NCBI GenBank assembly: GCA_003282975.1
Contig: QBYD01000007.1
Location: 1 to 49,848 of the forward strand
Direction of reading: 5' to 3'
Source: Pelagibacteraceae bacterium AG-325-C10
GTDB lineage: Bacteria; Pseudomonadota; Alphaproteobacteria; Pelagibacterales; Pelagibacteraceae
Length of the DNA: 49,848 nt
A program made the translations under genes and the position numbers. Positions within the stretch are counted from its first letter, which is position 1. Each line of letters opens with the position of its first letter. Positions 46,051-49,848 of the stretch are shown here, piece after piece. The notes below the pieces were generated by a model. That model was not told where the DNA came from and ran no database searches. It was given only the letters and a program-made list of their open reading frames with translations.

Positions 46051-47705
46051 TAATTATCTTTAACCATATCATTTTTCATTTCATCTCCAAAGTACTTAAG
46101 AATATTCATTATTGGAGTAGGGATTGCTCCACATAGAGCACACAAACACCCTTTTTGCATTGTAACTAACAATTCATTAAGCAATTTAAGAGGTATTTTA
46201 GCTGTTTTTTTCTTAGCCTGATCAAACATTTCCTTACCTCTGTACGATCCTAGCCTTCCAGGAAAACACTTTCCACATGATTCTTCAGCAGAAAATTCAA
46301 ATAGATGATGAATATATTCTGACATTGAGAAATCTTTTGGAATACTAACCACACTTGCGTGTCCTAACATAAATCCCTTTGCAGTAAATTCTTGAAAATC
46401 TAAATTTAAATTATCAATCTCAGCCAAAGGCACAACACCACCTAATGGACCTCCTATTTGAAATGCTTTAACAGGTTCTTTATATCCACCACCAATTTCT
46501 TCAAATATTTTTTTCATAGATGTTCCCATATCAATTTCATAAACACCAGGATTATTAAAAAAACTATCAAGACAAACTAGTTTTGTTCCTGCAGATTTTT
46601 TATTTCCTATTTCTGAAAATTTTTCAGAACCATTAATTAAAATACCAGTTGCTGCAGCTAAAGTTTCTACATTATTTACAACAGTTGGTTTTTTATACAA
46701 ACCCTCAGTAACAGGAAAAGGAGGTCTTACATCTACTTCAGCACGTCTGCCCTCAATAGATGCAATTAATGCAGTTTCTTCACCACATATATATGCACCT
46801 TGACCAATACAAATACCAAGATCAAATGAAAAATCTGTTCCTAAAATATTTTCACCTAACAGATTTAATTTTTTAAGTTCATTAATGCTACCGTTAATTG
46901 CCTCAATAGACTTTGGATATTCACCTCTTATATACAAAACACCTTCATCACTTCCAATTACTAGACCACATATTACCATCCCAAAGATAACTTTTAGAGG
47001 TTGGTCCTCTAAAAGATATCTATCTGAAAACGCTCCTGAGTCACCCTCATCAGCATTGCAAAGAACATATTTTTTATCACCTTTTGCTTTGCTACAGAAA
47101 TCCCATTTCATTCCCGTAGGAAAACCTGCACCACCTCTACCAGTTAGATTAGAATCTAATAATGATTTAATAATTTCTTTTTTATCAGTTTTTAAAAATT
47201 TATTAAGTTGATCTTTAAATTGATCAGTCGATGAAAGTTTATCATCCATCAAAAAACTTGTTGTAGCAAAACTTTTTGAAAAAAACTTATCTTGTTTGAT
47301 ATCTTCACCTTTTAAAATTTGATCAATTTTTTCTATATCTTTTCCTGCATAATTTTCACCATTATAGTGAAATGCATTATTTTCATAACAATGACCAAGA
47401 CAAAACATTTCACCAACTTTATCGTCACCAAGTTTTTCTTTTAAAGTATCTTTTAGTTTTTCTTGAGTTCCCGCACACATGCATGCACTTCCATTACAAA
47501 CAAATGCTTTTTTTTCTCGGTGAGAAGGCCTTAAAAACTCATAAAAAGATTCAGCTCCATGAAGTGTTGAAACACCTAAATTATGCTTTTTTGCAATTTC
47601 ATTAATATCTTTTGGAGAACCATTAAGAGTGTTCTCAGATATTTGTTTAAATAGATTATCTTTTAATCCAACTCTACCAGATAGGTTACTAATATTTTTT
47701 GACAA
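46050..47705 (-). CDS. fdsB: NuoE-NuoF fusion, diaphorase subunit of formate dehydrogenase (FdsG+FdsB)
   Basis: A 551-residue protein with two parts. Residues 1-125 are a NuoE/FdsG-like thioredoxin fold carrying a 2Fe-2S site (C70, C75, C102, C106). Residues 140-551 are NuoF/FdsB-like: FMN/NADH site GRGGAGFPTGMKW (189-201), NADEGDSGAFSDRYLLE, GAYICGEETALIASIEG and the 4Fe-4S cluster SCGKCFPG (C477, C480) with C520/C525. In many proteobacteria these are separate genes. The start is TTG, supported by AAAGGG five bases upstream. It passes electrons from FdsA to NAD. Confidence 0.92.
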   Translation of the reverse strand: MSKNISNLSGRVGLKDNLFKQISENTLNGSPKDINEIAKKHNLGVSTLHGAESFYEFLRPSHREKKAFVCNGSACMCAGTQEKLKDTLKEKLGDDKVGEMFCLGHCYENNAFHYNGENYAGKDIEKIDQILKGEDIKQDKFFSKSFATTSFLMDDKLSSTDQFKDQLNKFLKTDKKEIIKSLLDSNLTGRGGAGFPTGMKWDFCSKAKGDKKYVLCNADEGDSGAFSDRYLLEDQPLKVIFGMVICGLVIGSDEGVLYIRGEYPKSIEAINGSINELKKLNLLGENILGTDFSFDLGICIGQGAYICGEETALIASIEGRRAEVDVRPPFPVTEGLYKKPTVVNNVETLAAATGILINGSEKFSEIGNKKSAGTKLVCLDSFFNNPGVYEIDMGTSMKKIFEEIGGGYKEPVKAFQIGGPLGGVVPLAEIDNLNLDFQEFTAKGFMLGHASVVSIPKDFSMSEYIHHLFEFSAEESCGKCFPGRLGSYRGKEMFDQAKKKTAKIPLKLLNELLVTMQKGCLCALCGAIPTPIMNILKYFGDEMKNDMVKDN

Positions 47706-47710
47706 TTTTA

Positions 47711-47723
47711 CCCTTTACCCTTT
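47711..47723 (-). promoter_or_regulatory. Duplicated Shine-Dalgarno before the TTG start of fdsB
   Basis: On the minus strand AAAGGGTAAAGGG precedes the TTG at 47705; two identical AAAGGG units stand at five and twelve bases from the start. The near unit is ideally spaced and decides the TTG start. Confidence 0.6.
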
Positions 47724-47739
47724 AACAATTTTAGTGAAC

Positions 47740-48582
47740 TTACTTATCTATTATAATTCTATCTTTATTACTATAAATATTAAAGCTATTCTCTTTTACA
47801 AAACCAACTAACGTCATGTCAAACTTATTAGCTAAATCTATAGCGAGACTGGTTGGCGCACCTACACCTATTAAAATGCCAATATTGGCCATAAGAGCTT
47901 TTTGTACCAGATCAAAATTAAGCCTTCCAGAGCAGACTAAAAATTGAGAGCTATTATCGAGTAAATTTTTTTTTAAAGCACAACCAATAAGTTTATCTAG
48001 AGCATTATGTCGACCAACATCCTCTTTTAGAGCAACAATATCACCTTTAGCAGTAAATAATCCACTTGCATGAATGCCACCAGTCTTTGAAAATTCTGAT
48101 TGATTTTTACGCAGTTTATGTGTCGCACTAATCAAAACTTCTTTTGATATTTTTGGATATGATTTTAAAATTTTATCTTTTTTTATAACTTCCAAAGTAT
48201 CCAGGGAACTTTTGCCACAAACACCACAAGATGAATTTGTTAAAAAATTTCGTTTAATTTTATCAATATCTATATTATCTGAATTGTTAATTGTAATTTT
48301 AATTTTATTTTTGAGACCATGTTGTTCTGAAGGTTTTCCAAAGGTCTCAATTTTTTCTATGTAATTAATTTTTTCTATTACTTTTTCGTTGAAAAGAAAC
48401 CCTCTCACTAAATCTTCATCGTCACCTGGCGTTCTCATTGTGATTGAAATAATTTTATCAACCCAAACTTCTTTTTCTTTATATTTTATAATTATTTCTA
48501 GAGGCTCTTCTATAGATATTTGATCAGTAAAATCCTCTAAATTATTAGATTTATATTTTAATACTTTGTATTCAGAATTCAT
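47740..48582 (-). CDS. fdhD: FdhD, formate dehydrogenase sulfurtransferase
   Basis: A 280-residue FdhD that moves sulfur from a cysteine desulfurase to the Mo-bisPGD cofactor of formate dehydrogenase. The essential CGVC motif is at 119-122 (SSCGVCGKSS). EEPLEIIIKY, MRTPGDDEDLVRGFLF, THKLR, GGIHASGLF and EDVGRHNALDKLIG follow family order. First gene of the fdhD-fdsGB-fdsA-selO operon; its promoter should lie in 48583-48655. Confidence 0.95.
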   Translation of the reverse strand: MNSEYKVLKYKSNNLEDFTDQISIEEPLEIIIKYKEKEVWVDKIISITMRTPGDDEDLVRGFLFNEKVIEKINYIEKIETFGKPSEQHGLKNKIKITINNSDNIDIDKIKRNFLTNSSCGVCGKSSLDTLEVIKKDKILKSYPKISKEVLISATHKLRKNQSEFSKTGGIHASGLFTAKGDIVALKEDVGRHNALDKLIGCALKKNLLDNSSQFLVCSGRLNFDLVQKALMANIGILIGVGAPTSLAIDLANKFDMTLVGFVKENSFNIYSNKDRIIIDK

Positions 48583-48660
48583 TAAATCATTATATTTTAA
48601 CTTACAAAATATGAAAGAATGAAAAAAAAGTTTACTAATTATTAGTGAGATTTTTCTTTA

Positions 48661-48695
48661 AAAAAGCGATTTATAAAATATATAAATCGCTTTTT
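48661..48695 (-). terminator. Terminator of the NAD-dependent formate dehydrogenase gene
   Basis: A perfect 15-base-pair stem (AAAAAGCGATTTATA at 48661-48675 with its complement at 48681-48695) and a five-base loop, rich in T on both sides so that it could work in either direction. It lies 11 bases past the minus-strand stop at 48707 and separates that gene from fdhD. Confidence 0.87.
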
Positions 48696-48706
48696 AATAA
48701 ATTAAC

Positions 48707-49848
48707 TTATTTTTTTTGGTATTTTACAGCCTCTTCAGACCCATCAGTAGCTGTACCTTTGCTATAAGAGTGAGCACCCATTCCTGCAAGTTCTCCATTC
48801 TGAACAATTAGATATTGATTTCTGATTTCTTTCTTTTCAAAAAAACATTCTAGTATCTCTCTTACACCATCAGCATATCTTGTTTGAGCTGATAATGACG
48901 TTCCTGATGTATGAGGTGTCATACCATGATGAGGCATTGATCTCCAAGGATGATCATTAGGAGCTGGTTGTGGAAACCATACATCACCAGCATAACCACT
49001 TAACTGACCAGATTTAAGTGCTGCAGCAATAGCATCTTTGTCACAAATTTTACCTCTAGCAGTATTTACGATATATGCACCTTTTTTCATTTTATTTATC
49101 ATTGCTTCATCAAATAAATGTTCAGTCTCAGGGTGCAATGGGCAATTTATTGTTACTACATCACAAACTTTAACCATTGACTCAACAGAGTCATGAAAAG
49201 TTAAATTTAGTTCTTTTTCAATATTATCTGGCAATCTATGTCTGTCAAAATAGTGAAGATGAACATCAAATGGTTTCATTTTTCTAAGAGCATCTAAACC
49301 AATTCTGCCAGCTGCAACAGTACCAATATGCATTCCTTCAACATCATATGATCTTTGAACAGCATCTGCTATATTCCAGCCACCATTATTAACAATTGCG
49401 TACTGTGTATGATAATCTCTTACCATTGAAACAATCATCATAACAATGTGTTCTGCAACTGATCTAGAATTGCAGTAAGTTACCTCAACTACATCAACTT
49501 TGCGATCCATAGCTGCCTGTAAGTCAACATGGTCAGATCCAATTCCAGCAGTAATTGCCATTTTTAAATTTGGTGCTGTCTCCATTTTCTCTCTTGTAAG
49601 ATAATAAGGAAAGAATGGTTGTGAGATTACTATATCAGCATCAACTAATTCTTTATCTGCAGTACAACCATCACCATCTTTATCAGAAGTAACTACTAGT
49701 TGATGACCATTACTCTCTAAAAATTTTCTTAATCCTAGTTCACCTGATACACAACCAAGCAACTCACCTTCATTAAAATCTCTTCCTTTAGGAGATGGAA
49801 GTGTCATTCCATCTGGATATTTATCTATCTTTGGTAGTTTTTCTAGAG
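48707..49848 (-). CDS. fdh: NAD-dependent formate dehydrogenase, metal-free (5' end outside window)
   Basis: A D-2-hydroxyacid-dehydrogenase-type FDH oxidising formate to CO2 with NAD and no metal. Visible are LGCVSGELGLRKFL, VISQPFFPYYLT, AGIGSDHVDL, TYCNSRSVAEH, HIGTVAAGRIGLDALR, NTARGKICD, VWFPQPAPNDHPWRSMPHHGMTPHTSGTSLSAQ with the catalytic histidine, and AHSYSKG near the end, all specific to formate dehydrogenases. An ATG at 49807 exists, but the frame stays open to the window edge and encodes LEKLPKIDKYPDG, which matches the N-terminal region of known FDHs, so the true start is beyond 49848. Confidence 0.95.
   Translation of the reverse strand, partial: LEKLPKIDKYPDGMTLPSPKGRDFNEGELLGCVSGELGLRKFLESNGHQLVVTSDKDGDGCTADKELVDADIVISQPFFPYYLTREKMETAPNLKMAITAGIGSDHVDLQAAMDRKVDVVEVTYCNSRSVAEHIVMMIVSMVRDYHTQYAIVNNGGWNIADAVQRSYDVEGMHIGTVAAGRIGLDALRKMKPFDVHLHYFDRHRLPDNIEKELNLTFHDSVESMVKVCDVVTINCPLHPETEHLFDEAMINKMKKGAYIVNTARGKICDKDAIAAALKSGQLSGYAGDVWFPQPAPNDHPWRSMPHHGMTPHTSGTSLSAQTRYADGVREILECFFEKKEIRNQYLIVQNGELAGMGAHSYSKGTATDGSEEAVKYQKK

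Noticed and set aside
46885..47211. Antisense frame in fdsB
   Set aside because: Complement of conserved NuoF-like coding sequence, no independent support.
1..49848. CRISPR array, tRNA/rRNA genes, insertion sequence or prophage
   Set aside because: No regularly spaced repeats, cloverleaf-like gene, transposase/integrase or phage protein was seen in gaps or coding regions.
49808..49848. Start of the NAD-dependent formate dehydrogenase at 49807
   Set aside because: The frame continues to the edge and encodes residues matching the known N-terminal region, so the gene is cut by the window rather than starting there.

Overview
The window looks like a piece of a SAR11 (Candidatus Pelagibacter / Pelagibacterales) genome. 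The sequence shows very low G+C, nearly exclusive AGA arginine codons, a few bases or overlaps between genes, and almost no non-coding DNA. Typical alphaproteobacterial housekeeping genes (recA, alaS, icd, psd-pssA, guaB/guaA, gcvTHP) sit beside TRAP transporters, and a tandem glycine riboswitch precedes gcvT. The assignment rests on gene content and composition, not on a database search. No tRNA, rRNA, CRISPR array, insertion sequence or phage gene was seen, and no gene-free stretch exceeds 300 bases.

Layout. 1-3079: envelope cassette of a GT39-like membrane glycosyltransferase, a GT2 glycosyltransferase and a secreted polysaccharide-lyase-like protein. 3072-4740: umuDC (minus strand) with an exact alphaproteobacterial LexA box against the umuD start. 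4907-7867: two tandem GFA-fold proteins, a glycerate-3-kinase-like P-loop kinase and a TolC-like protein. 7868-11888: recA with its own candidate LexA box and a strong terminator, then alaS. 11880-13094: icd (minus). 13171-16135: psd, pssA, a glycosyltransferase-like gene, rlmE. 16173-20062: an IMP dehydrogenase lacking CBS domains, a TPR protein, guaA and panB. 20063-20677: TerC. 20803-23636: TRAP system 1 (P-Q-M). 23639-27421: split 5-oxoprolinase locus (pxpA and a TPR gene leftward; pxpB, pxpC and an EamA permease rightward). 27569-30499: TRAP system 2 (P-M-Q) with a distinct codon style. 30618-35148: tandem glycine riboswitch and gcvT-gcvH-gcvP. 35155-40722: a lipid-modification and stress cassette (FAD oxidoreductase, DUF1365, Cfa-like methyltransferase, DUF3833 lipoprotein, a 58-aa Cys-rich protein behind two Fur-like boxes, DUF2061, SDR, TspO). 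40725-41828: FAD oxidoreductase. 41831-48582: formate dehydrogenase operon fdhD-fdsGB-fdsA followed by selO (minus). 48707 to the right edge: a second, metal-free NAD-dependent formate dehydrogenase cut by the window end.

How the genes fit together. Much of the content serves one-carbon and reduced organic carbon use: glycine cleavage under riboswitch control, two unrelated formate oxidation enzymes, glycerate kinase, and two high-affinity TRAP uptake systems. An SOS module (recA, umuDC) is recognisable from two sites of the same geometry. The most unusual points are the IMPDH without its Bateman module, the Fur-box/Cys-rich small protein locus inside the lipid-stress cassette, the glycine aptamer whose P1 helix covers the gcvT ribosome-binding region, and the apparently foreign TRAP operon. 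I did not find a clearly new defence or mobile system.
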